64,000 nucleotides of DNA, taken from positions 1-64,000 of the forward strand of contig JAJFHA010000017.1 in assembly GCA_021775875.1 (NCBI GenBank). Direction: 5' to 3'. The DNA is from Hyphomicrobiales bacterium (GTDB lineage Bacteria; Pseudomonadota; Alphaproteobacteria; Rhizobiales; NORP267). Positions 1-9,014 of the stretch are shown here, piece after piece. Position numbers and translations under genes: made by a program. Below the pieces are notes generated by a model. The model ran no database searches, was not told the DNA's origin, and saw nothing but the letters and a program-made list of their open reading frames with translations. The number at the start of each line of letters is the position of its first letter. Position 1 is the first letter of the stretch.

Positions 1-2
1 TT

Positions 3-1610
3 ACAGCAACCGGTGCCGTTAGGGGCGGTTTACAAGGCATTCGGGCCATTCAATTCGGCAATGGTGGCGTGACGGTCAATGCTGCATCCGTGACGGGTGA
101 TGCGGATGGAAATGGTATCGGTGAAGGCATTGACGTCGATAATGATGGAATGAGCGCGACCAGCATTACGGCTGTGGGCGCTGTTTCGGGCGCCACCGGC
201 ATTCTCATTCGTGACCGCGGTAACATGATTGCCACTACAATCACCACATATGGCGGGGTGACGGGTTCTAGCGGCACTGCGATTAATTTCCAGGGCGATG
301 GCAATGATGTACTAAATCTCGGTGGGGGGGCATTTATTACCGGCACTGTTGATATGGGCAATGGCAATGACAATATGGGTGGCACCAATCCCAACGACAT
401 TGATACTCTGAATGCACTTCCTGGCTTTAATGGCGTCGTGACGTTTGCTGACAGTTCTGGTGGCGACAGCAATATTCAATCAGCCCCTGAAAAGGTCAGT
501 TCGAACATTCTATTGATCAATGGAGGCACGACGGCAGTTGCTGTTGATCCAACCGGGTTTGCGACCTCCGGCTTGTTTTTGGGAGCTTTAACCAATTCGA
601 TCTTCAACATGATCGACAATAACAGTTCAGCGCCTCATTATAGTGCGTCCAGCCCTAGTGGAACAAGCTCGTATCAATATAGCTCAGGATCCCCCCGGTT
701 GGCTTCCAACTTTGGCGGACTACAGGAGGCCAAAGCAAGATCCAACATCTCTGCGTTCGACCAGTCGTCTGGCGAGGTGGTGTTTGGGGCCGAATGGTGG
801 GCTTCCAGCTTTGGCGGACTCCAGGAGGTCGCAGCAAGTGCCAACATCGCGGAGATCGACCATTCGTTTGGCGGGGTGATGTTTGGGGCCGAGAACGATA
901 TTGGCTATGGAAGGCTCGGCTTCTTCGGCGGCTTTGGTGTCAGCGATCTGGATCTGCAATTCGGTGCCGGTGGAACAGACATCGAGACCTTCTTCGGTGG
1001 GACCTATTGGAAATGGGACCATGGTTCCCACCGCATACACATGGCTTTAGCCGGCGGTTTTGTAAATCATGATTCAACCCGGATCATTGCGGGTGCTCCA
1101 ACGCCCATTGCTAATGGCGACTATAACGGGTGGTTCTTCTCGCCCTCAATAACATTTGCCACTCCCTTACCGATGTTCCCGATTCCTGCAATCACCAGTA
1201 TCAGAGCGAGTTATGCGGGGATGTGGCTGGAGAGCTATACAGAGACAGGAGCGGTTGCAAATTCGCTCACCGTCTCTGACCGGAATGTGCATCTCTTTAA
1301 TGCAAGAGCACAACTGGCGCTTCCAAATACCGTGATCAATGACAATGGTTCACACACGCAAATGGAACTTAGAATAGGTGTAGACGGCCAATGGGACGCA
1401 GGCAGTGATGCTGTAAATGTTGTCACCGGAGGCACAGCTATTATTTTTGATGCCAATTTGGATGACGACATCTCTGGCTTCATAGGTGCTTCTCTCACCC
1501 ATACTAACCCTGACAAGAGCTTCGCCGTTACCCTATCAGGTGAAGTACAGCCCAACTTTGATGGCGGCTTCGGAGCAATCGGTGAACTCAAAGCAACGAT
1601 TAAGTTCTGA
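3..1610 (+). CDS. Autotransporter beta-domain protein, 5'-truncated by window edge
   Basis: Frame open to the window start; low-complexity Gly/Asn/Asp/Thr-rich passenger; C-terminal beta-barrel-like region ending in ELKATIKF (aromatic terminal residue). Confidence 0.8.
   Translation, partial: TATGAVRGGLQGIRAIQFGNGGVTVNAASVTGDADGNGIGEGIDVDNDGMSATSITAVGAVSGATGILIRDRGNMIATTITTYGGVTGSSGTAINFQGDGNDVLNLGGGAFITGTVDMGNGNDNMGGTNPNDIDTLNALPGFNGVVTFADSSGGDSNIQSAPEKVSSNILLINGGTTAVAVDPTGFATSGLFLGALTNSIFNMIDNNSSAPHYSASSPSGTSSYQYSSGSPRLASNFGGLQEAKARSNISAFDQSSGEVVFGAEWWASSFGGLQEVAASANIAEIDHSFGGVMFGAENDIGYGRLGFFGGFGVSDLDLQFGAGGTDIETFFGGTYWKWDHGSHRIHMALAGGFVNHDSTRIIAGAPTPIANGDYNGWFFSPSITFATPLPMFPIPAITSIRASYAGMWLESYTETGAVANSLTVSDRNVHLFNARAQLALPNTVINDNGSHTQMELRIGVDGQWDAGSDAVNVVTGGTAIIFDANLDDDISGFIGASLTHTNPDKSFAVTLSGEVQPNFDGGFGAIGELKATIKF
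701..898 (+). repeat. Two diverged tandem copies of a 99 bp (33 aa) unit inside the autotransporter
   Basis: ASNFGGLQEAKARSNISAFDQSSGEVVFGAEWW followed by ASSFGGLQEVAASANIAEIDHSFGGVMFGAEND. Confidence 0.9.
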
Positions 1611-2029
1611 TATAAGTGTGAATATCTGTTGTCTGTCATATTGCTCAATAATTATCCTTCAAGCCGTCCAGAGTGTGACATGGCCCATTCGGTCACTAAG
1701 GGCTCCGAGTTGCCGTTCGTTGCAAATTAAACCAATGTCTCTTGTTGGCACAAAGCTGCCTTAGTTCGATTGTCGAGGATCGCGCGACACATCATTTGTT
1801 CAATATCCGCTCTGCGCAATGTGGATTTGGCAAACCGCACCTGCAACAAATTCCCGCTTTCCTCCTTGGTTGCCAATCACAGGGTTTTTAGGCCATTTAA
1901 TGGTTCTACATAAGCGAGGTAGCATATGTGATTGCCTTTTCCTGATTCCATCCTCGATGGAACCGACAGGGAACCACAGACTCCAACTGAGCCTGGAACC
2001 ACATATATTTTTACAATTGTAGATAGCAA

Positions 2030-2052
2030 AACAAGCCCCCTAAGGGCCTGTT
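2030..2052 (-). terminator. Hairpin terminator downstream of tRNA-Gly fragment (copy A)
   Basis: Minus strand AACAGGCCC-TTAG-GGGGCTTGTTTT. Confidence 0.6.
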
Positions 2053-2079
2053 ATAACGTTGCTTTTACAACCGGAAATA

Positions 2080-2124
2080 TGGAGCGGGCGATGGGATTCG
2101 AACCCACGACCCCAACCTTGGCAA
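2080..2124 (-). pseudogene. tRNA-Gly(GCC) 3' fragment, att-like
   Basis: Anticodon loop TTGCCAA, T-arm and CCA end present; 5' D-arm/acceptor half absent. Confidence 0.8.
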
Positions 2125-2399
2125 GGGAGAGTTTGCGGTGTTCCGCTAGTGAGGGATATTCGAACATAATTGACGCGATTGAACGAGATTGCCCGAAGTC
2201 GGGACTCGTAATGGGCCGAAGTGGGTGTGTAGGATTTCATTCAATTTAGCGCAATCTCGTCAAAAATCGTGTCGGGGCGTGAGTGGAACCGACGTGGAAC
2301 AGAAAGCAACTTTTTTCCAACTCTACTAATTGGAGGATACTCATTCGGTTAGAGCAACGGGTTCTGTTGATGTCTGCATTGCCGCTGATGTCAGACAGC

Positions 2400-3431
2400 T
2401 CAAGGTGTTTTCCTCTGACTCTGCCGTACCCCTTGCTCTAGCGCTTCCACTGCCTGATCCACCGTTTGTTCGACAATGTCGGCAGCGGACATAACGCCCC
2501 GGACAAGATCTACACCTTCGCCGGTCCAGACAGCGCGGATGGAAACGTCTTCCGGTGAAGTTCCAGAATAACGCTCACCTACAGTGTCTTGGGCGGCCGT
2601 CAGCTCCTCTTCCCGGCCATGCCATTCTTTGAAGAAATCGTTTTTCACCACTCGCCCAGGATAAATCTCCGGCCAGGGCGTGCCTCGGACGATATCGAAT
2701 ACACGGGTCTGTTCGGTGTCGTCGCCTCCTGCGGCTATGACTCGTGTCTTCAACGCATCGTTCCACAATGATTCAGTAGCCGCCGTGAAGCGGGTCCCCA
2801 TCAGGACTCCGGAGGCCCCGAGCGTTATTGCGGCAGCGAGCCCCCGACCGTCGGCAATTCCGCCGGCGGCAACAACTGGGATCGGAGCGACAGCATCCGA
2901 GACCGCCGGAACCAAACCCATCGTACCCCGCATCGTTCCAGAATGACCGCCCGCGTCACGGCCCTGTGCAATGATGATGTCCGCGCCGGCATCCGCCGCC
3001 TGTCGCGCCTGCGACAGGCTCTGAACCTGGCATATGAGTAAGCTACCAGCATCGTGGATCGCGCCGGCGTATGGTGAGGGATCGCCGAACGACAGCATAA
3101 CCACTGGTGGATGAGACGCCAGGGCAACATCGAGTGCTCCTGGATTTTTGTCGAGAGCCCAGAGGATCATACCTATACCAACGCGCGCATTTCCGGCTTC
3201 CGCAAATTCCCTCTTGATTGCATCAACATTGGCGTATCCGGACCCTATTAGCCCCAACCCGCCAGCATGAGTTACGGCAGCGGCAAGCCGACCGCCAGCT
3301 GCCGATCCCATGGGCGCAAGCAGAATCGGATGCTCGATTTCGAGCATTTCGGTCAACGTGGTTGAAATATTGGACAAATTATAAAACCTCCTGTTGTGTG
3401 ACGACACTGCCGACTTTGCCGGTTGCTCCAA
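2400..3431 (-). CDS. Nitronate monooxygenase family (2-nitropropane dioxygenase-like) protein
   Basis: PILLAPMGSAAGGRLAAAVTHAGGLGLIGSGY, GRDAGGHSG, VVAAGGIADGRGLAAAITLGASGVLMGTRF motifs; the true start may be internal (near TTLTEMLEIEHPILLAP). Confidence 0.9.
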   Translation of the reverse strand: MEQPAKSAVSSHNRRFYNLSNISTTLTEMLEIEHPILLAPMGSAAGGRLAAAVTHAGGLGLIGSGYANVDAIKREFAEAGNARVGIGMILWALDKNPGALDVALASHPPVVMLSFGDPSPYAGAIHDAGSLLICQVQSLSQARQAADAGADIIIAQGRDAGGHSGTMRGTMGLVPAVSDAVAPIPVVAAGGIADGRGLAAAITLGASGVLMGTRFTAATESLWNDALKTRVIAAGGDDTEQTRVFDIVRGTPWPEIYPGRVVKNDFFKEWHGREEELTAAQDTVGERYSGTSPEDVSIRAVWTGEGVDLVRGVMSAADIVEQTVDQAVEALEQGVRQSQRKTP

Positions 3432-3522
3432 GGATAAGAATATTCATGTAATTTTTCCTAGTTGTTGTTGATGGTTAGAGGATGGTGGAGCCTCAAGCCC
3501 AATGTCGCGGTGGAAGATCGCC

Positions 3523-3927
3523 CTATGATGGAAATCCCGGATGTGGGTTGATTTGCTCAAGGCCTGATGACCAAGAAGGTTGTTCAGCCGCAAATATTCT
3601 AATCCGTTCGGCGACGTCCGGTTCTCCGTGCAGAGAACCCGCCGGAACAATCACTTTCGATCCATCGTCGCTGGACCAAGGAACGCCCGAACCGCATATC
3701 CGACAGAATGTTTTGGAGATACCCCGTCCCGGCACCTGATAGCTGACGATATCCTCAACGCCGCCGAGCCAGTTGAACCCGTCCGCGCCCACGAAAAGGT
3801 TTGATGCAAACGCGGACCCTGTGATCCGTCGGCATTGATCGCAACTGCAAAAGAACAGCTTGTCGAAGGCCTTGACGACCTCGAACGAGACCGCGCTGCA
3901 CAGGCAACTGCCTTTGATTTTCTGCAT
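3523..3927 (-). CDS. GFA family (glutathione-dependent formaldehyde-activating enzyme/CENP-V fold) protein
   Basis: GSCLCSAVSFEV...CSCDQCRRITGSAFASNLFV...FCRICGSGVPW. Confidence 0.9.
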   Translation of the reverse strand: MQKIKGSCLCSAVSFEVVKAFDKLFFCSCDQCRRITGSAFASNLFVGADGFNWLGGVEDIVSYQVPGRGISKTFCRICGSGVPWSSDDGSKVIVPAGSLHGEPDVAERIRIFAAEQPSWSSGLEQINPHPGFPS

Positions 3928-3931
3928 CGTC

Positions 3932-4918
3932 TCAATCCTCCTCTATTGGGTCAGCAAGCCGCCCGATGCGCCACAAACGATCTTCAGCCTGCGAAATCAT
4001 TCCGTGAAGCGTGTCTTGCGCTGGTTCGATAGCCCGAATGAGATCAGCTGCCTCACCGACAATCACAGCGGCAACATCTGTGTCACCCGCCGCCGAAGCG
4101 GCCTCGAAACGAGCCTGCTCTTCCGAAAGGTTTTGCATGAGGCCGTCCATGTCCGCACTCCATCGCCGTGTGAAGGCATTGCGCATCGCGCGGAGGTTCC
4201 AGCCCGTTGGCCAGTCGAGACCACGCGCAATGTCGAATATGGAACTACGTTCGGTATCGTGACCAGAACCGCTAACGGCTGCTTGTTTGGCGTTGTCATT
4301 GGCGAGGGATTCGTTGCTGGAAAAGAAGGCAGTTCCACACAACACGCCCGAGGCCCCGAGCGCCAGAGCCGCAGCCAACCCACGACCATCGGCGATGCCT
4401 CCTGCCGCTATTACCGGTATTTCCTTCGCGATATCGACCACCGCCGGAACGAAAGGCAATGTCGCTCTGGTGCCGCCGTGTCCGCCCGCCTCGGTGCCCT
4501 GTGCCACAATGGCATCGACTCCAGCGTCGACAGCTTCGCGCGCTTGGTCCAGCGTCTGCACCTGAACGATAAACTTTGCCTGTCCGTCCCTAATTTTAGG
4601 GAGAAACGGCTTGAAATCGCCAAACGAGAGCATCAGTGCTGCAGGAGCACGATCGAGGACAAGATCGAGCAGATGGGACTGACGAGCCAGTGACCAAGTG
4701 ATAAAGCCCACCCCAATCCGCGCATCGCCCGCAGCGTCGAACTCACGTTCGAGCCAGTCGGCGTCACCATAACCGCCGCCGATCAGGCCCAAACCGCCCG
4801 CCCTGCTCACTACCGCCGCAAGCGCTCCGCCGCTGACACCCGCCATTGGTGCCAGCAGGACGGGATGTTCGATGCCGAACAGATCACAGAGAGGCGTGCG
4901 AATGGACATTTTGGTCAA
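3932..4918 (-). CDS. Nitronate monooxygenase family protein, second paralogue
   Basis: HPVLLAPMAGVSGGALAAVVSRAGGLGLIGGGY, GTEAGGHGG, AAGGIADGRGLAAALALGASGVLCGTAF; start TTG 4918 or ATG 4909. Confidence 0.9.
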   Translation of the reverse strand: MTKMSIRTPLCDLFGIEHPVLLAPMAGVSGGALAAVVSRAGGLGLIGGGYGDADWLEREFDAAGDARIGVGFITWSLARQSHLLDLVLDRAPAALMLSFGDFKPFLPKIRDGQAKFIVQVQTLDQAREAVDAGVDAIVAQGTEAGGHGGTRATLPFVPAVVDIAKEIPVIAAGGIADGRGLAAALALGASGVLCGTAFFSSNESLANDNAKQAAVSGSGHDTERSSIFDIARGLDWPTGWNLRAMRNAFTRRWSADMDGLMQNLSEEQARFEAASAAGDTDVAAVIVGEAADLIRAIEPAQDTLHGMISQAEDRLWRIGRLADPIEED

Positions 4919-5121
4919 CTCGCCGCTTCGCGTCGGTACTGTTCAACCGGCAGACCACCGATCCCCCAATCCTCAAGCGCAACTTCGTCGATTACGACAA
5001 AAGTCGTCGCCGGAGACTTGTCGAGAACCCGAACCAGTAAGTCGGTAACGCCGCTGATGAGTTCAGCCTTCTGATCGGAAGTAACGCCCTCCCGCGTTAC
5101 CTTGATGTTTACATAAGGCAT
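4915..5121 (-). CDS. 4-oxalocrotonate tautomerase family protein
   Basis: MPYVNIKVTREGVTSDQKAELISGVTDLL; Pro after the initiator Met. Confidence 0.85.
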   Translation of the reverse strand: MPYVNIKVTREGVTSDQKAELISGVTDLLVRVLDKSPATTFVVIDEVALEDWGIGGLPVEQYRREAAS

Positions 5122-5133
5122 ATCGGTTTCCTT

Positions 5134-5508
5134 TCAGATCTCGCGTTCAGTGATTTGGAAAATCTTGGCCATTATCCGCCATGCGCCATCGGTTCGCACA
5201 AGGGTCAGGAAGTCGATGAAATCCTTCGTACCGATGGAACACCGCACACGGGCAAAGGCGGTGTTCTCACCCGCGAACTCTATGGACTCAATCACGTCAC
5301 GCCGGGGTTCATCGCGCGATGCTGGGGATACGCGCTTCGCCACCACCGGAAAATATTCATCCATCGTGCGATATAGAAGCGGCACCTCATCCGCCGTTGC
5401 GTAGATCGCTTTTGGATGAAACGCGATTTCCAGCTTTTCAATGTCGGCGTGATAGAGACCATCGAAATAGGTCTCCAGCACGCCGGTTACAGCGGCAAAC
5501 TCGTTCAT
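5134..5508 (-). CDS. NTF2-like / putative lumazine-binding family protein
   Basis: MNEFAAVTGVLETYFDGLYHADIEKLEIAFHPKAIY...DGAWRIMAKIFQ; start overlaps the GST stop (ATGA). Confidence 0.75.
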   Translation of the reverse strand: MNEFAAVTGVLETYFDGLYHADIEKLEIAFHPKAIYATADEVPLLYRTMDEYFPVVAKRVSPASRDEPRRDVIESIEFAGENTAFARVRCSIGTKDFIDFLTLVRTDGAWRIMAKIFQITEREI

Positions 5509-6134
5509 GCCACCTGGCCCTGTTCGATGAGTCCTTCTGCGACCATTGCCTTGATCGATGCAGGACGAGCCGCAACACGCGACACGTAAGCACGGGTTTT
5601 CGGCCACGCGTCGAGGCTCACCCCGACAAAACCTGCCCAGTTGAGCACCACGAATGCATAGGCGTCCGCGACGGTGAAAGTGTCGCCGAGAAGAAAGGTG
5701 CGACCGTCTGCGAGACTTCGTTCGATATGCGCGGCGCGACGTCCGACACCGGCCTCGGCCTTCTGCCTTGCGTCACCTTCAAGTTCAGTACCTGAAAAGA
5801 ACGGACCGAAGGATTTATGCAGTTCTGACGATACGAAGTTGAGGGTTTCCTGAAGCCGAGTGCGCCCCAGCGTACCGTTTAGCGGCGCAAGCCCGGCATC
5901 GGGTGACTGATCGGCCAGATACTGCAGCACGGCAGAATTTTCCGTAATGATCTCACCCTCGTCGGTGACCAGAGCTGGAACATAGCCGTTCGGGCTGATT
6001 TTGCGGAAATCCTCGCCCGCTTCGGTCTTGCCCGCCTCGGTATCTGTCTTGTCGAGTTCAAACTGTATGCCGAGCTCGTTCAGGATGATGTGGGATGCCA
6101 TCGAACACGCACCGGTTTTGTAATACAACTTCAT
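5505..6134 (-). CDS. Glutathione S-transferase
   Basis: MKLYYKTGACSMASHIILNELGIQFEL...NGYVPALVTDEGEIITENSAVLQYLAD. Confidence 0.95.
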   Translation of the reverse strand: MKLYYKTGACSMASHIILNELGIQFELDKTDTEAGKTEAGEDFRKISPNGYVPALVTDEGEIITENSAVLQYLADQSPDAGLAPLNGTLGRTRLQETLNFVSSELHKSFGPFFSGTELEGDARQKAEAGVGRRAAHIERSLADGRTFLLGDTFTVADAYAFVVLNWAGFVGVSLDAWPKTRAYVSRVAARPASIKAMVAEGLIEQGQVA

Positions 6135-6173
6135 GAGAATTACCTCCATTCGATTGGTTGGTTCGTTGAACGA

Positions 6174-6223
6174 GAGATAGGATGCAGACTAACTGTTGAC
6201 AACCAAGTTTCCAATAGATACTT
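6174..6223. promoter_or_regulatory. Divergent promoters sharing one -35 palindrome, with imperfect operator palindrome
   Basis: Plus: TTGACA(6196-6201)-N17-TACTTA. Minus: TTGTCA(6202-6197)-N17-TATCTC(6179-6174). Palindrome AAGTTTCC-AAT-AGATACTT 6205-6223. Confidence 0.5.
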
Positions 6224-6260
6224 AAATATCGAGTTACTTCAAAGAAACCTAGTTACCCAC

Positions 6261-6611
6261 ATGCCCCTCAAAGTCCGCAAGAACAGAAGCCCCAACCCAC
6301 CGCCGCCCTGTATGTTGACGCATTGCATGGCTGTGATCTCCGGCGCATGGGCGACCAACGTGATCTGGTCCCTACGCGCTGGCCCCCGCAGGTTTAATGA
6401 ATTGCGCGGTGACATACCCCCGATCTCTGCCAAGGTTCTGTCAACGCGGTTGAGCGAGTTGGAGCAACGCGGTGTGCTGAGCCGGAACGTTCAACCGACA
6501 TCACCGCCATCGGTGGAATACTCTCTGACGCAATTGGGCGCGGAACTCGTACCCGCGCTAGAAGCAATCGTGCAGGTCGGACACAGATTGAAGGCGATCG
6601 GCCATGAATGA
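6261..6611 (+). CDS. HxlR family transcriptional regulator
   Basis: ISGAWATNVIWSLRAGPRRFNELRGDIPPISAKVLSTRLSELEQRGVLSR wHTH signature. Confidence 0.92.
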   Translation: MPLKVRKNRSPNPPPPCMLTHCMAVISGAWATNVIWSLRAGPRRFNELRGDIPPISAKVLSTRLSELEQRGVLSRNVQPTSPPSVEYSLTQLGAELVPALEAIVQVGHRLKAIGHE

Positions 6612-6821
6612 CGGTCGAAATTGATCCCATTATTTGCAATGCTACAGCAAAGCAACCGCTACCATTGGCGTGGGGTTTTTAGGAAAGTCATTTAGTGCTG
6701 AACGCATATTTCCAGACTAAAAGTGTCTGTTCTTTGCGCATTGCAGACGTTCGATCATTGTGTGGTATCGGTCAAAATGGGCTCGAAGTCGCCATTCATT
6801 GTAATTCAAAAAGTAACTGTT

Positions 6822-6916
6822 AATGGCACTTTGAATTGCCCCTAGAATTGTAGACACCTTGTCACCTAAAAATGAGGCAAGGAGAACAACATGGGCAAGC
6901 CACAATTTACAGAAGA
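6822..6916 (+). mobile_element. Candidate IS3-family left-end remnant (terminal region, RBS and first codons of orfA)
   Basis: AATTGCCCCTAGAATTGTAGACACCTTGTCACC..AATGAGGCAAGGAGAACAACATGGGCAAGCCACAATTTACAGAAGAATT resembles an IS3-type leader plus MxKPxFTEE orfA start; no transposase body follows. Confidence 0.45.
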
Positions 6917-7883
6917 ATTGGAACACGCGTTCGTCCGGAGAGCTGTCAATGAAGGTGTATCGGACCTGCACATGATTGAACGGATCATGACAAGTCAGGT
7001 GTCGAAGTCGGTACAGCAGATGTTCGTCGAAAACCAAGATATGCATGGTCGAATGAGGATGCTTCGAAGCATTGCAATTGGCGAGCCTTTGGAGACTCGT
7101 CTCGAAGTTATAGAGCAATCCCGATACGATGAAATATGGGATGATGGCGAATTTCTCAAGACTAGCCATGCGCCACTCGCCATCGGCGATGTGATTGAAA
7201 CCATTGCTGGCGACACCACTCGTCGTTTCATCCTTTTAGGACAGCCTTGCGATCTTGCACTTCGAGGCGACGGCAAGCGTAGTGCACAGATTGGCCAGCT
7301 AGTGTCGTTCAGAAAAATCGCCAACGATCACCTCAAGAAAAGTACGGTCTACGCCGGGCGTAAAATCAATGACCTTCAGATAGGCAAAGGCGGCGGCTAT
7401 TTTCGGTTCGACTATCGTCAAGCTTCACCAGCCCAGTTGGAGGTCCTCGACTTAGCGACTTTCAATGAAGACGGAGTGGTAGCGGTCCAGAATGACCATG
7501 ACTTTAATGCAGCGCTTCTGCCAGGTCAGGCCAAGGGACTTAGAACCGCCAATAAGCTCTTAGAAAGAATCGTAAATGCGCAAAACAATGCTCAGGAAAA
7601 TCCTGATGAACTTAGAAAAGCCGATGCGCGTTGCAAGCTAACGCTAAGCTTCGATGGGCATTTCAAATCTGTCTGCACGCCGACCTTTTCAAAGAATTGC
7701 GAAGTGGCCAAGCTCGACTGGAACTTGAAGCGTACCAAACGACTCCGGTCACCATATGTCGACACCCTTATGGATCAACAGTTGGCTATTCTTAACCGCC
7801 GTGCACTTGAGCTTGGCTACCTCGATGAAACGGAAACGGTTACGGCGGATTGCGGCACCGAGCACCCATCGGCGGTCAACTAA
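6891..7883 (+). CDS. Uncharacterised protein, 330 aa, possibly an IS orfA start fused to the C-terminal part of a larger protein
   Basis: Strong RBS (aaggag); MGKPQFTEE then unrelated sequence with LLGQPCDLALRGDGKR and LDWNLKRTKRLRSPYVDTLMDQQLAILNRRALELGYL. Confidence 0.6.
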   Translation: MGKPQFTEELEHAFVRRAVNEGVSDLHMIERIMTSQVSKSVQQMFVENQDMHGRMRMLRSIAIGEPLETRLEVIEQSRYDEIWDDGEFLKTSHAPLAIGDVIETIAGDTTRRFILLGQPCDLALRGDGKRSAQIGQLVSFRKIANDHLKKSTVYAGRKINDLQIGKGGGYFRFDYRQASPAQLEVLDLATFNEDGVVAVQNDHDFNAALLPGQAKGLRTANKLLERIVNAQNNAQENPDELRKADARCKLTLSFDGHFKSVCTPTFSKNCEVAKLDWNLKRTKRLRSPYVDTLMDQQLAILNRRALELGYLDETETVTADCGTEHPSAVN

Positions 7884-7978
7884 AACATCCATAATACAAA
7901 ACGACTTAGACTGATATTGAGAACACGTCAGCCCATGCTTGCCTTTTCAAATTTCAGCCCTAGCCTCGTGCGGGCAGC

Positions 7979-8266
<288 letters not shown>

Positions 8267-8444
8267 CCAATTAATTTCCAGCTATCTGGCAGCGGCGTTT
8301 TATTGCGCAAAGCGAAGCGCATTGCAACATAAACCGACAGCTTCATGAAGAAAGACTGGTTTTGATGAACGCATGACCCGGATCCCCCTTTGATCTTTCG
8401 CCCCAACAGGCTAAAAGTCGTGGCCGCCAACAAGGAAAAATCTG

Positions 8445-8951
8445 ATGGCTTTGACCCGTGAAAATTTAATGCAGCGCCTGGATGAGCTGGGAATAGAAAG
8501 CGTAACCCGGGATCACGCACCCCTGTTCACGGTTGAAGATTCCAAAAGTCTGCGTGGTGAAATTCCAGGCACGCATTCAAAAAACCTTTTCCTCAAGGAC
8601 AAGAAGGGTGTCCTTTTTCTGGTGGTAGCTGAAGAAGACGCGACGATCAACATGAAACGGTTCCACCAGAAAATCGGCTCGGCACGACTCAGTTTCGGAA
8701 AACCGGATCTGTTGCAGGAAGTGCTGGGCACAACCCCGGGATCTGTTTCGCCCTTCACCCTGATCAACGATACCCATAATCGGGTCATCGTCATTTTGGA
8801 CGCGAACTTGATGGAGAGTGATATTATCAATTTCCACCCCCTCACCAACGAAGCCACCACATCGCTGACACCGCAAGACTTGCTGACATTTATCACCAGC
8901 TGCGGACACGAACCCCGGATCATTCAGGTTGCAGGCGCGGAATCAGTTTGA
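8445..8951 (+). CDS. YbaK/prolyl-tRNA deacylase-associated domain protein (ProXp-ala/PrdX-like)
   Basis: GTHSKNLFLKDKKGVLFLVVAEEDATINMK...GKPDLLQEVLGTTPGSVSPF. Confidence 0.9.
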   Translation: MALTRENLMQRLDELGIESVTRDHAPLFTVEDSKSLRGEIPGTHSKNLFLKDKKGVLFLVVAEEDATINMKRFHQKIGSARLSFGKPDLLQEVLGTTPGSVSPFTLINDTHNRVIVILDANLMESDIINFHPLTNEATTSLTPQDLLTFITSCGHEPRIIQVAGAESV

Positions 8952-9014
8952 TTTTTTTGTTTAAATGACCATCTTGCCGATAATTAAGTACTTCATGGAG
9001 GCGACTAGCCAGAT

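Larger units (their letters stand above)
1850..2124 (-). repeat. Copy A of a long direct repeat: 3' half of a tRNA-Gly gene plus downstream region and terminator
   Basis: Aligns by eye with 7979-8237; contains TTGCCAAGGTTGGGGTCGTGGGTTCGAATCCCATCGCCCGCTCCA on the minus strand. Confidence 0.85.

Noticed and set aside
2040-2240. 66 aa minus-strand ORF with GRGFESHRPLH
   Set aside because: This peptide is what translating a tRNA 3' end yields; treated as tRNA-fragment readthrough, not a gene.
3860-4693. 277 aa plus-strand ORF
   Set aside because: Antisense to the second nitronate monooxygenase and GFA genes, whose minus-strand products have clear family motifs.
6891-7883. Calling this ORF a specific defence-system component
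   Set aside because: The QPCDLALR and RLRSPY segments look faintly like conflict-associated proteins, but I cannot verify this without a profile search.
2125-7978. Prophage or active ICE
   Set aside because: No integrase, structural, relaxase or conjugation genes visible; only att-like repeats and cargo genes.
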